A stretch of 64,000 nt of DNA from Phycisphaerae bacterium (GCA_011050235.1 DRGC01000022.1:1-64000), one strand, 5' to 3'. Positions 9,571 to 17,736 are shown, counted from the first letter of the stretch. Numbers and translations are program-made. Notes: generated by a model not told the origin, from the sequence alone.

Positions 9571-10542
9571 ATGATGAGCACGTTCGACGAAATCTTCTCG
9601 ACGTTTCGCATTGGCTCACTTGAGCTGCGGAATCGTATTGTGTGTCCGCCGTTGGTTCAGTGTCGGCCGATTACGTCGGCTGAGGGGGTGGCGTGGTATC
9701 GGCGGTTGGCGGCCGGCGGGGCCAGCGTGGTGATCGTCGAGGCGACCGGCATACCGGGTATCGGCGCGGAGCTGACGGTCGAGACGCTTGGGCCGTTGGT
9801 GGCGGCTATTCATGAACAGGGCGCGGCGGCGGCGATTCAGTTGTTCCCGATTCCCTTCGGCAGCGAGGCTGACCCCAACACGCTGAGCGTGGCCGACATC
9901 GACGGCATCGTCGAGCAGTACGCCCTTGCAGCGACGATCTGTCGCGATGCGGGGTTCGACGGCGTCGAGCCGCACGGCGCGCATGGGTACCTGATCAACC
10001 AGTTCTTCATGCCGGATAAGAACGCGCGCACCGACGAGTATGGCGGTTCGTTGGAAGACCGCTGCCGGTTCGGGGTGCGGATCGTCGAGCGGATCAAAGC
10101 CGCCACCGGCGACGACCTGTTGATCTTCTATCGCCACACGCCGGTGGGCGAGGCCTACGGGATCGACGACAGCCTGGAGATGGCCCGCCGACTGGTTGCG
10201 GCGGGTGTGGGTGTGCTGGATATCTCGCCGGCGATGGGCGAACGAACGGCCGAGCTGGCAGCCCCGTTTAAAGAGGCGCTGGACGTGCCCGTGATCGCCG
10301 TGGGCGGCATGGATGACCCGGCCGCCGCGCGGGAAGCGATCCGCGACGGCCGATGCGACCTGGTCGCCGTCGGCCGGCAGTTGATCGCCGACGCCGAGTG
10401 GCCCGACAAGGTCCGCACCGGCCGCACCGACGAGATCATCACCTGCACCGAGTGTAACGAGTGCTTCGACGACCTTGGCGACTGGAAGCCCGTCGGCTGC
10501 TCACAATGGGACGGCGATCCCGTCGCGCCGTTCGTGCGGTAG
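9571..10542 (+). CDS. Old yellow enzyme-family oxidoreductase, short form with Fe-S motif tail
   Basis: This 323-residue NADH:flavin oxidoreductase/OYE TIM barrel should bind FMN and reduce alkenes or enoyl substrates. The visible motifs are LRNRIVCPPL near residue 20, HGAHGYLINQFFMPDKNART around 135-155 and YGGSLEDRCRF after it, the usual active-site region of the 2,4-dienoyl-CoA reductase branch. The last 32 residues contain CTECNEC...C (Cys292, 295, 298, 310: CX2CX2CX11C), close to the CX2CX3CX11C 4Fe-4S motif that in dienoyl-CoA reductases precedes FAD- and NADPH-binding domains. Here the protein ends right after the motif, so those domains are absent. AGGAG lies upstream of a doubled ATG. 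Divergent from the HEAT operon. Physiological substrate unknown. Confidence 0.85.
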   Translation: MMSTFDEIFSTFRIGSLELRNRIVCPPLVQCRPITSAEGVAWYRRLAAGGASVVIVEATGIPGIGAELTVETLGPLVAAIHEQGAAAAIQLFPIPFGSEADPNTLSVADIDGIVEQYALAATICRDAGFDGVEPHGAHGYLINQFFMPDKNARTDEYGGSLEDRCRFGVRIVERIKAATGDDLLIFYRHTPVGEAYGIDDSLEMARRLVAAGVGVLDISPAMGERTAELAAPFKEALDVPVIAVGGMDDPAAAREAIRDGRCDLVAVGRQLIADAEWPDKVRTGRTDEIITCTECNECFDDLGDWKPVGCSQWDGDPVAPFVR

Positions 10543-10691
10543 ACGTAAGCGGCCACAGACCTGTCGGCCGAGCTCGTCCGGCGTAGCTACAGCGAAGCCG
10601 GAAGCTTCAGCGAAGGAGGGAACCGGGAAGCAGGAGCCTGGAACCGGGGGGCAGCAACAGCAGACGGGGTCTTCTGAGGATTAATCATAGC

Positions 10692-10731
10692 TGTAGGGCG
10701 GGGACCGACGTACGTCGGGAGCCACCCTACA
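10692..10731. terminator. Inverted repeat between convergent genes, possible bidirectional terminator
   Basis: TGTAGGG (10692-10698) pairs with CCCTACA (10725-10731), and the loop contains the perfect 14-base palindrome CCGACGTACGTCGG at 10705-10718. It sits between the ends of the convergent OYE and URO-D-like genes. There is no U tract, so terminator function is only inferred from location. The rest of 10543-10734 shows no gene. Confidence 0.4.
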
Positions 10732-10732
10732 A

Positions 10733-11776
10733 CTACTCGCCGCACGTTTTGCGGAGCATGGCGGCCCAGGTGATGGCTTGGTCTTTGGATTCGGGGGAGA
10801 CGGTGATGACGGCGCGGCAACCGTTGTTGGGCAGGCGTTCCAGCCATTTGTCGGGCTCGTGCCACCAGGCGCCGTCGTGCATCTGGCAGGAGGAGTCGGC
10901 GAAGTAGTCGTACGCGTCGAGCAGTTCCTCGACCGGCTGGACGAGATTCAGGAGCTTGAGGTTGGGGATCTTCTTGAGGCCGGGCCATTGGTGGCGGGCG
11001 TTGGCGCAGCAGTGGATGCCGATCCCGCCGTAGCGCTCGGACAGCTCCGTCAGCGACGGCAGGAAGAACTCATCGAACATCTCGGCGTTGACCGAGCCAA
11101 TCTCATCCTCCGACAGCGTCAGCCCGCCGCTCATGGGATAGAACGGATAGTGGGCGGTGTACTCGCGGCCGTAGCGGGCGAAGAACTCATCGAAGTAGGC
11201 GAACAATAGCAGCTTGGTTTTGGCGGCGAGTTCCTTGACGGCCTCGGGGGCGTCCATGATGCCCAGGTAGAACGCCGTCTTCTCCCAGATCAGCGCGGCG
11301 ATATCCATGGGGCTCTGGATATCGATCAGTTGCATCGGGCCATCGGGGAATCGCCGGTGGAGCGCGTCGTGGTAGTCGAAGTGGCGGGCCATCGTGGACC
11401 CATCGAGCGTGGGCACATCGAGGGTGGCGACCTCGGCCGGTTCGTGGATCAACGGCCGGGCGGCGGGGTTCTGGTCGCCGGTGTGGTAGTAGTGCACCGG
11501 ACAGCCGAACGCCTCGGCGAACACCTCCGTGCCGGTGATGCCGAACAGGAAGGGCACGAAGTCGTCATCCAACCATTCGGCCCGCTCCAGATCGTCCTCG
11601 TACTTGAAGCACGCGTAGTCGATGCGGGCCTGGTGGTTCTCGGGGATCGGCAAGGGGGCGGGCCGGTCGGTTTCCCAGTAGTTGATGTGGAACATGTGGC
11701 GCGGCGGCTGGGCGAAGTCATAGAAGTCGCGCCAGCGCCGCTTGCGCTGCTCGATAGTCTGGGCTACATTGACCAT
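10733..11776 (-). CDS. Uroporphyrinogen decarboxylase (URO-D) superfamily protein
   Basis: This 347-residue protein has the (beta/alpha)8 URO-D fold pattern, with segments such as ALIWEKTAFYLGIMDAPEAV and FYPMSGGLTLSEDEIGSVNAEMF that are typical of the non-haem URO-D-like proteins abundant in Planctomycetota. Near residue 260 it has GIHCCANARHQW, an HxC pair comparable to the zinc ligands of MtaA/MtbA methyltransferases and unlike true HemE. A corrinoid-methyl or demethylation role is therefore possible but unproven. The start at 11776 is preferred over an in-frame codon at 11821 because GAAGGA lies 8 bases before it. Isolated gene, convergent with the OYE gene. Confidence 0.8.
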   Translation of the reverse strand: MVNVAQTIEQRKRRWRDFYDFAQPPRHMFHINYWETDRPAPLPIPENHQARIDYACFKYEDDLERAEWLDDDFVPFLFGITGTEVFAEAFGCPVHYYHTGDQNPAARPLIHEPAEVATLDVPTLDGSTMARHFDYHDALHRRFPDGPMQLIDIQSPMDIAALIWEKTAFYLGIMDAPEAVKELAAKTKLLLFAYFDEFFARYGREYTAHYPFYPMSGGLTLSEDEIGSVNAEMFDEFFLPSLTELSERYGGIGIHCCANARHQWPGLKKIPNLKLLNLVQPVEELLDAYDYFADSSCQMHDGAWWHEPDKWLERLPNNGCRAVITVSPESKDQAITWAAMLRKTCGE

Positions 11777-11947
11777 GGCGGATTCCTTCGCAGGGGAAAT
11801 CGACCTCGACGATCCCTCCAACGAATCGCCGGGACATGCAGCTTACCCTGTGATGATCGGTCGCCGCAAGGGCCCGCGCAAGACAGCGCGACGGGACCGA
11901 AGCCCCGCCGCGCGTCGTATGGCGGTTTCAGCGTCTTGCCGAGCGCG

Positions 11948-13603
11948 TTAGCCCAGCATCGCCTCGAGATCCTCCTGCGGCGTGGAGATCGGGGTCAGGT
12001 TGAACGTGTCGACCAGGACCTGCAGCACGTTGGGCCCGATGAAGGCCGGCAGGGACGGGCCGATCCGGATGTTCTGGATGCCCAGGTGCAGCAGCGACAG
12101 GAGAATGCAGACGGCCTTCTGTTCGTACCAACTGAGCACGAACGATAGCGGCAGGTCGTTGACGCCGCATTCGAAGGCGCCGGCCAGGGCGACGGCGATC
12201 TGGACGGCCGAGTGGGCGTCGTTGCACTGGCCGATATCCAGCAGCCGCGGGATCCCGCCGATGTCGCCGAAATCCAGCTTGTTGAAGCGGTACTTGCCGC
12301 ACGCCAGCGTCAGGATCACGCAGTCGTCGGGGACGAGCTGGGCCAGATCGGTGTAGTAGTTTCGCCCGCTCTTGGCCCCGTCGCAGCCGCCGATCAGGAA
12401 GAAATGGCGGATCTTGCCAGCCTTGACCGCCTCGATGACCTTGTCGGCCACGCTCATGACCGCGTTGCGAGCGAAGCCAATCGTGATCGTCTCGGCGTCG
12501 GCGTCGGCGGTAAAGCCCTCAGCGGCCAGGGCGGCTTCGATCACGGGCGAGAAGTCCTTCGCGCCATTATCGCCGGTGTCGATGTGCGCCACGTCGGCCC
12601 AGCGGACCAAGCCGGTGGTGAACAGTCGGCCCTTGTAGCTGTCGGCGGGCTTCTGCAGGCAGTTGGTCGTCAGTAGGATCGCGCCGGGGAACGCATCGAA
12701 CTCCTTGCGCTGGTCCTGCCACGCCCCGCCATAGTTGCCGGCCAGGTGGGCGTGCTTCTTGAGCTTCGGGTAGGCCAGGGCGGGCAGCATTTCGCCGTGC
12801 GTGAACACGTTGATGCCCTTGCCCTCGGTCTGCTCGAGCAGCTCGGCCAGATCTTTCAGGTCGTGCCCGGAAATCAGGATCGCCTTGCCCGCCACCGGCG
12901 TGACGCGGACCTCGGTGGGCTCGGGATGGCCGAACTCGCCGGTATTGGCCGTGTCCAGCATCTCCATGGCCTTCAGGTTCACCTCGCCGACCTTCAGAGC
13001 CTTGCCCGTCAACTCGCCCACATCGGTCGGCTCGCCGGCGAGGTAGTCCAGCGCCTCGTGGAAGAATGCGTACACACCGTCGTCGGCGACGCCCATGATC
13101 TGCGCGTGGTCGACATACGCCGCCGTGCCCTTCAGCCCGCAGAGCACCAGTTCCTGCAGGCCGGCGACATCCGGCCCAAACCGCTCGATGGCGTTGGTCT
13201 TAGTGACGGCCTGGCCCTGGGCGATGAGTTCCCCTGTCGTGCCGCCCGGCTGCCACTGGGCCGGGCCCGTGAGCGCCTCGGCGTCCTTGCCGGCGGCGCC
13301 TTCGTAGAGCTTCTTCGCCTTATCCTTGATCTCCGCGGCGCGGGTCACCCATTGGGCGACCTGCTCGGCGTCAAAGTTGACATTCGTGACCGTCACGAAC
13401 AACGCCTCGATCACGAACACGTCGATCTCGTTGTCGACGGCGCCGAGTTGACGGGCCCGATGGGCGTATTGCGAAATGCCCTCGGCGGCGTGGACCAGCA
13501 GGTCTTGTAGCGCGGCGGTGTCGGCATCTTTTCCGCAGACGCCGGCCTTCGTGCAGCCGATGCCTTTGGCGGTTTGTTCGCATTGGTAGCAGAACATGGT
13601 CAT
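11948..13603 (-). CDS. hcp: Hydroxylamine reductase (hybrid cluster protein)
   Basis: This 551-residue protein matches Hcp over its length. Cys5, Cys8, Cys17 and Cys23 (CX2CX8CX5C) form the N-terminal Fe-S cluster site with the spacing of the Desulfovibrio-type class. The hybrid-cluster ligands are visible in order: SGHDLKD, THGEMLPA, LLTTNCLQKP, IGGCDGAKSGR, LTLACGKYRF and IGQCNDAHSA, with a later Glu in SWYEQK. Hcp reduces NO or hydroxylamine and acts in nitrosative-stress defence in anaerobes. AAGGAG precedes the ATG by 7 bases. It is last in an operon with a ferredoxin and two desulforedoxin-like proteins that probably deliver its electrons, downstream of a Fnr-type operator. Confidence 0.97.
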   Translation of the reverse strand: MTMFCYQCEQTAKGIGCTKAGVCGKDADTAALQDLLVHAAEGISQYAHRARQLGAVDNEIDVFVIEALFVTVTNVNFDAEQVAQWVTRAAEIKDKAKKLYEGAAGKDAEALTGPAQWQPGGTTGELIAQGQAVTKTNAIERFGPDVAGLQELVLCGLKGTAAYVDHAQIMGVADDGVYAFFHEALDYLAGEPTDVGELTGKALKVGEVNLKAMEMLDTANTGEFGHPEPTEVRVTPVAGKAILISGHDLKDLAELLEQTEGKGINVFTHGEMLPALAYPKLKKHAHLAGNYGGAWQDQRKEFDAFPGAILLTTNCLQKPADSYKGRLFTTGLVRWADVAHIDTGDNGAKDFSPVIEAALAAEGFTADADAETITIGFARNAVMSVADKVIEAVKAGKIRHFFLIGGCDGAKSGRNYYTDLAQLVPDDCVILTLACGKYRFNKLDFGDIGGIPRLLDIGQCNDAHSAVQIAVALAGAFECGVNDLPLSFVLSWYEQKAVCILLSLLHLGIQNIRIGPSLPAFIGPNVLQVLVDTFNLTPISTPQEDLEAMLG

Positions 13604-13634
13604 CGTGAACTCCTTCTTGGTTACAGTCCGCCGG

Positions 13635-13892
13635 TCAGGCGGCTTTGGATATCATGTCGGTTGCACAGCATCGCGGCTGGAAAGTCTCGGCCCCGTCCCT
13701 GCCCGAGCCGATCAAACCGACTTCGGCCCCGCATCGCGGACAGACATAGAACGTTACCCGCCGCAACTGAACGATCATATCGGTATTGCAGCAGCGCGGC
13801 GCGAACACGCCGTGGTGCGACACGAGGAGGGTAATCTCCGCGCCGCAAGCACCACATCGGTAGACCAGCCCGAGGCTGGCCGGCCCGGTCAT
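13635..13892 (-). CDS. Tandem two-domain desulforedoxin-like protein
   Basis: This 85-residue protein contains two copies of a desulforedoxin-type iron site. Copy 1 is YRCGACG...PRCC (Cys13, 16, 34, 35) and copy 2 is YVCPRCG...PRCC (Cys51, 54, 75, 76), each ending in CCxTDMI. In desulforedoxin and the N-terminal domain of desulfoferrodoxin a CX2C pair plus a CC pair bind one Fe(Cys)4 centre. Natural desulforedoxin is a homodimer of about 36 residues, so this looks like a covalent dimer. The start at 13892 overlaps the preceding stop as ATGA and has GAGGAG upstream. It lies 31 bases before hcp. Likely a small cytoplasmic electron carrier; its partner is inferred from the operon. Confidence 0.8.
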   Translation of the reverse strand: MTGPASLGLVYRCGACGAEITLLVSHHGVFAPRCCNTDMIVQLRRVTFYVCPRCGAEVGLIGSGRDGAETFQPRCCATDMISKAA

Positions 13893-14095
13893 GGGTTGGT
13901 CTCCTCGGGCAGTGCGACCTGCTCCATGGGCTTGCCGCAGCATCGCAGGTCCAAAATGCCCACGCCCCCGCGGGTCACCATCACCACGTTGCCGCAGTCG
14001 CGACAGACGTAGCTGACGCCCACGTGAATCGTCAGGGCCTCTTCCCAGTCATCCAGGTCCCATTGAGGGGGGGGCGATTCGGGTTGTGGATTCAT
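13889..14095 (-). CDS. Single-domain desulforedoxin-like protein
   Basis: This 68-residue protein has an acidic, Trp-containing N-terminal extension of about 27 residues followed by one desulforedoxin-like site, YVCRDCGNVV...LRCCGKPM (Cys31, Cys34, Cys52, Cys53). CCGKPM is very close to the end of classical desulforedoxin domains. It should bind one iron and shuttle single electrons. Both ends overlap neighbours by ATGA junctions (with the ferredoxin upstream and the two-domain protein downstream), so the three genes are translationally coupled. Confidence 0.8.
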   Translation of the reverse strand: MNPQPESPPPQWDLDDWEEALTIHVGVSYVCRDCGNVVMVTRGGVGILDLRCCGKPMEQVALPEETNP

Positions 14096-14850
14096 CGGCA
14101 GGCTCCTTTCAGCTCGGCCCGGCCCGCTGCATCGGCCCGCTCACCGGTTGTGCTGATGGTGACGACCGTCACCGGCAGGGGCTTGTCGGCGCGGGTCAGA
14201 GCTTCGCGAACGATGGCATCCAGCCCGCAGCAGGGCACTTCCATCCGTGCGACAGTGATCGATCGAATGTCGTTGGCTGCGAAGATGCGGGCCAGTTTGT
14301 CGACATAGGCTTGGCCGTCATCGAGCTTGGGGCAGGCAATGGCCAGCGTGCGCCCAGCCAGCAGACCGCTGTGGAAATCGGCGGCCGCGTAGGCGACGCA
14401 GTCGGCCGACAGCAGCACGTCGGTGTCATCCCAGATCGGCCCCTGCTCCGGCAACAGCGTTAGCTGCACCGGCCAGTGGGTCAGTTGCGATGTTGCCCCC
14501 TCGCCGGCCGCGGCCGGGTCGGCAGTGGGGCCGCGCTCGCCGAGCTGGCGAAACTTCATGCCGGGGCAGACGTGCGACTGCTCGGTCGGGCCGGTTGGGC
14601 AGCTCTGGATGTGGACGGCCACGGCCTGCTCGTCGAACGCATCGGCCGGACGCTCCGCGATGGTGATGGCATCCTGCGGGCACGTGCCGAGGCAATTGCC
14701 CAGCCCGTCGCAAAGATTGTCCGCCAGCAGGCGGGCCTTGCCGTCGATGATCTCGATGGCGCCCTCGGCGCAACTGGGCACGCACTCGCCGCACCCGTTG
14801 CATTTATCCTCGTCGATCAGAACGATCTGTCGAACAGTCTTGTCGGTCAT
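14092..14850 (-). CDS. 4Fe-4S ferredoxin-domain protein of the hcp operon
   Basis: The 252-residue product starts with a 2[4Fe-4S] ferredoxin domain: CNGCGECVPSC (Cys17, 20, 23, 27) and CDGLGNCLGTCP (Cys47, 53, 57). The remaining 170 residues contain HVCPGMK, a DVLLSADCVAYAAADFHSGL block, LAIACPKLDDGQAYVDKLARI and EVPCCGL, a pattern common to ferredoxins genetically linked to hcp. It probably donates electrons to Hcp. I take the ATG at 14850 because GGGAG lies 7 bases upstream; an in-frame upstream codon at 14895 would fall inside the probable promoter. First gene of the operon. Confidence 0.9.
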   Translation of the reverse strand: MTDKTVRQIVLIDEDKCNGCGECVPSCAEGAIEIIDGKARLLADNLCDGLGNCLGTCPQDAITIAERPADAFDEQAVAVHIQSCPTGPTEQSHVCPGMKFRQLGERGPTADPAAAGEGATSQLTHWPVQLTLLPEQGPIWDDTDVLLSADCVAYAAADFHSGLLAGRTLAIACPKLDDGQAYVDKLARIFAANDIRSITVARMEVPCCGLDAIVREALTRADKPLPVTVVTISTTGERADAAGRAELKGACR

Positions 14851-14886
14851 CGCATAGCTCCCGGCGGGGCGGGTTGTCGCTCCAGC

Positions 14887-14936
14887 CATAAGCATTATCG
14901 CCTTCAGCCGGCCGGGACACCTTGACGCAAGTCAAG
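14887..14936 (-). promoter_or_regulatory. Fnr/Dnr-type operator and promoter of the hcp operon
   Basis: CTTGACGCAAGTCAAG at 14921-14936 is a perfect inverted repeat of the TTGAC-N4-GTCAA type bound by Fnr/Dnr/NnrR-like regulators. GATAAT on the minus strand at 14899-14894 is a good -10. With a start near 14887 the operator is centred at about -41.5, the class II activation position. The motif is seen; regulator identity is inferred. Confidence 0.75.
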
Positions 14937-15004
14937 GTAGTGACAATTTTTCCCAAAACTCTTCGGCAGCCCCGAAATTGACCGAAAACGTTCTTCCCAA
15001 AGAG

Positions 15005-15104
15005 ACAAGATGCAAGACACAAGAAACAAGATACAAAGATTGGTCCGCATCCCCAGCCAACGCCGCAATGAAGACGGCCGTTGTATCTTGTTTCTTGTAT
15101 CTTG
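15005..15104. repeat. Hairpin with heptamer-periodic arms (copy R1)
   Basis: CAAGAAACAAGATACAA (15020-15036) and TTGTATCTTGTTTCTTG (15081-15097) form a perfect 17-base inverted repeat around a 44-base loop. The right arm reads as heptamers TTGTATC, TTGTTTC, TTGTATC, and the left arm continues the same period upstream. The loop contains GGTCCGCATCCCC, similar to the loop of the copy near 36890. It lies between the Crp/Fnr gene and the hcp operon promoter. Confidence 0.75.
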
Positions 15105-15117
15105 ATATTTCGAAGGG

Positions 15118-15798
15118 CTATTGGCCTTCGTAAAGTCCCTGAAGGCCTGGGACGTCCAGAAGGGCGATCTGGCGGCCTGTAACTTCAATCAGACCCGCAG
15201 CTTCCAGCTTTTTGAGTGCCCGGCTGAGCGTTTCGGCTACTGTGCCGATCCGGGCGGCCAGTTGGCGTTTGGTCTGCGTCAGTTCGAACGTGAACGCCCC
15301 GGCGCGCTTGCTCTCAGCCAGCAGCACGCCGGCGAGTCGAGCGGGCACTTCCTTGAGCGACAGGTCGTCGATCAGGGCCGCGAACTCCTGAAGTTTGCCC
15401 GACAGCCCCGCCAGCATCCCGAGCGCCGTTTCGGGATTGCGCGTAATCAATTGTTGGATGACCTGCCGCCGCACCACCAGCAGCTGCCCATCGGTGACGG
15501 CCTCCGCGTTGGCCGGAAACTTCCCGCCGGCCCACACAGCCGCCTCGCCAAACGTCTTGCCCGGGCCGTACAAGTGGAGGATCTGCTCATCGCCCTTGGG
15601 CGAGAGACGAAAGACCTTCACCTGCCCTTGCAGGATCAAATAGAATTGCTCAGCCGGCTGGTCCGCCGAGAGCAGCCTCTCCCCGGCCCGGACAGCCTGA
15701 ACCGCGCACGACCCAGCCAGCTCGTCGGCGGCTGCATCGTCCAACGCAGCGAACACCGGCACCGACTTAATCGCATTCTTCAGGACGGATGTGTTCAT
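15118..15798 (-). CDS. Crp/Fnr-family transcription regulator, Dnr-like
   Basis: This 226-residue protein has a cyclic-nucleotide-binding-like beta roll (about 20-130: LILQGQVKVFRLSPKGDEQI, GPGKTFGEAAVW) and a C-terminal winged helix with recognition helix GTVAETLSRALKKLE. The E-x-x-S-R residues match those with which Fnr reads TTGA half-sites. Only one Cys occurs in the N-terminal region, so the 4Fe-4S cluster of Fnr cannot form; a Dnr/NnrR-type NO-responsive regulator is the better guess. It lies immediately upstream of a TTGAC-N4-GTCAA operator and the hcp operon, so it probably controls them. The start at 15798 is the first ATG; a GTG at 15819 is also possible. Confidence 0.88.
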   Translation of the reverse strand: MNTSVLKNAIKSVPVFAALDDAAADELAGSCAVQAVRAGERLLSADQPAEQFYLILQGQVKVFRLSPKGDEQILHLYGPGKTFGEAAVWAGGKFPANAEAVTDGQLLVVRRQVIQQLITRNPETALGMLAGLSGKLQEFAALIDDLSLKEVPARLAGVLLAESKRAGAFTFELTQTKRQLAARIGTVAETLSRALKKLEAAGLIEVTGRQIALLDVPGLQGLYEGQ

Positions 15799-15900
15799 GG
15801 GTTCACGTGCCTGGCGCACCCCGCCGTCAACAATGTAGGTCGCCGCTGCCGCCGCGACAATTCTTTTCCCGCGTGGGCCCCGCCGAATGGCCGCCAGGTG

Positions 15901-17736
15901 CTACAGGACCACGCTCGCCGAGGCGCGGGTCGTTGGTACGAGCTTGACGCCTTCGGCTAGAGCCTGGATTTGGGGCATGTCGGCTACGGTCAGCAGGTCC
16001 GGGCACAGGAGCGTTTGCAGGGCGAGGTAGTTGACTTCGCGGTCGTAGAGGGTCGTCAGTTGCGGGTAGTTTTCGATGCCGACTTCCAGTTCGCTGAACA
16101 GGCCCGGCTGCAAGGCGGCGGCGACGTTGGCGGCCAAGTCCACGACGGCCCCGTAGGTCAGCACTCGGACCTTGGCAGCGCCGGCGAGTTTCTTGGCCCA
16201 CCGCGCCAGGGCGATGATCTGGGCGGCCTGCTGGCCGAGCAGGCGCTCGCCGACGGTGTGGACGAGCATCTGGTACTGATGGTTCGCCTTGCTGCAGCCA
16301 ATACCGAGCACGTCGGCCAGGATCACCGTTCCCTCGTCGGCCACCATCTCGCGATAGAAGGCGGCCTGCTGATCCCACTCGGACAGCACGAGGACGGCGC
16401 GCTTGGCGTTGGACTTCTTGTCGACGGCTGCGGGGATCGTCCACGGGCCGATGGTCACGCGGTGCAGGGCCGCGCCGTCGAAGTTGCCGGCGGTGGTTGC
16501 ACGGGCGGTGTAGCGCGGCAGGCGGATAACGTCGGCTAGCTTGGCCCGCAGGGCGGCTTTTTGTGCCTTGGTCTTGGGGGTGCGGAGCTTGGCGACGGTT
16601 TCGCGAGCGCGAGTGCGGGCGATCCGCATGGCCGTGGTCTGCTCGACGGGCAGGCCGACCCTCAGGTCGCGCTCGGGGTAGATCTCGGCCTCGGTGTGCA
16701 GGTCGCCGGCCGGCGCGCGGAGCCCGAAATGCTTGGCCAGGAACTGATAGAGCTGTGAGCGGTTGTCGGCGTCATAGTTGTGCAGGCCGGGGTCGATGTT
16801 GTTGTGGAAGGCGAACTCCGCCCCGCAGGCGTCGAAGATTGGGCGGACGGGGTCGACAATCAGCGGCTTGGTGCGGTCGGTTCGGAAGCAGCAATCGTCG
16901 CGGTCGTTGAGGATCAGCAGCGTCGGCCGGGGCGCCAGCATGGCGGTCATGGTGTCGAAGTCCAGCACCGTGCACAGGTCGGCGGGCACCTGTTCGAGGT
17001 CGCCGACCTCGCCCGGTGAGAACAGCCGGCCGCGAACGGTCGTGTACCCGGCCACCGGAACGCTGACGGTGATCCGCTCATCCAGCGCCGAGGCCACTAT
17101 CGTCTGCCACCCCCCGCCGGAGAGGCCCGTCATGGCGACGCGCTTCTTGTCGGCGCTGGCGTGGGCGAGCAGCACGTCGAGGCCCTTGCTCATGGCCAGG
17201 TAGAACAGGCCCACGCCGCCCAACCCGGCCATTTCGAGAAACGCGATCGAGTTGTGGTCGCGGTCGGATTCCAACTCGCTCATGCCGATGAACTCGTAGC
17301 TCAGGGCGATCATGCCGCGGCGGGCGAGGTTGGCGCAGCGGGCCTGCTTGTAGGTGGTGGCCTTGCCGCCGTTGTGATGGCCGTTGGCGTTGAGCACGAC
17401 GGGGACCTTGCCGGCGCCGGTAAGCTTCTTAGGCTCGTACATCAGGGCGGGCACCCAGTAGTCCGGGGCGATCTCGTAGCGCAGCTTGCGGATGACGTAG
17501 GGCGCGCCCTTGGGCCGCAGCACCTCCCCCCACACCACCGGCGGCTTGCGGGTGATGAGCCGGCTGGGCCAGTTCTTCAGGTAGACCTTGGCCAGCGCAT
17601 CACGGCGGAGTCGCTTCGCCTCGCGCGCCCATTTGACGGGGTCTTTGGGGGCGACGAACTTCGGCAGGCGCTTATTGACGAAATCGGCCACTTGCTGGTC
17701 GACCGACGGCAGGTCCACGCGGGTCAACAACTCCAT
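15901..17736 (-). CDS. Twin alpha/beta-hydrolase, acetyl xylan esterase-like
   Basis: This 611-residue protein begins with a helical cap region, then an alpha/beta-hydrolase domain (about 90-340) with LNANGHHNGGK as a likely oxyanion segment, the nucleophile elbow GLSGGGW, NDRDDCCF as the likely acid strand and DPGLHNYDADNR carrying a candidate catalytic His. A second domain (about 400-600; VLVLSEWDQQAAFY, DVLGIGCS, VRVLTYGAVVDLA) looks like a repeat of the fold but has no GxSxG elbow and is probably non-catalytic. Likely an esterase acting on acylated sugars, like other planctomycete acetyl-xylan-esterase-family proteins. No signal peptide is visible. Substrate is inferred. Confidence 0.75.
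   Translation of the reverse strand: MELLTRVDLPSVDQQVADFVNKRLPKFVAPKDPVKWAREAKRLRRDALAKVYLKNWPSRLITRKPPVVWGEVLRPKGAPYVIRKLRYEIAPDYWVPALMYEPKKLTGAGKVPVVLNANGHHNGGKATTYKQARCANLARRGMIALSYEFIGMSELESDRDHNSIAFLEMAGLGGVGLFYLAMSKGLDVLLAHASADKKRVAMTGLSGGGWQTIVASALDERITVSVPVAGYTTVRGRLFSPGEVGDLEQVPADLCTVLDFDTMTAMLAPRPTLLILNDRDDCCFRTDRTKPLIVDPVRPIFDACGAEFAFHNNIDPGLHNYDADNRSQLYQFLAKHFGLRAPAGDLHTEAEIYPERDLRVGLPVEQTTAMRIARTRARETVAKLRTPKTKAQKAALRAKLADVIRLPRYTARATTAGNFDGAALHRVTIGPWTIPAAVDKKSNAKRAVLVLSEWDQQAAFYREMVADEGTVILADVLGIGCSKANHQYQMLVHTVGERLLGQQAAQIIALARWAKKLAGAAKVRVLTYGAVVDLAANVAAALQPGLFSELEVGIENYPQLTTLYDREVNYLALQTLLCPDLLTVADMPQIQALAEGVKLVPTTRASASVVL

Noticed and set aside
15005-15104. Possible CRISPR-like repeats at the heptamer hairpins
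   Set aside because: Units are 7 bases with no spacers; arms are inverted, not an array.
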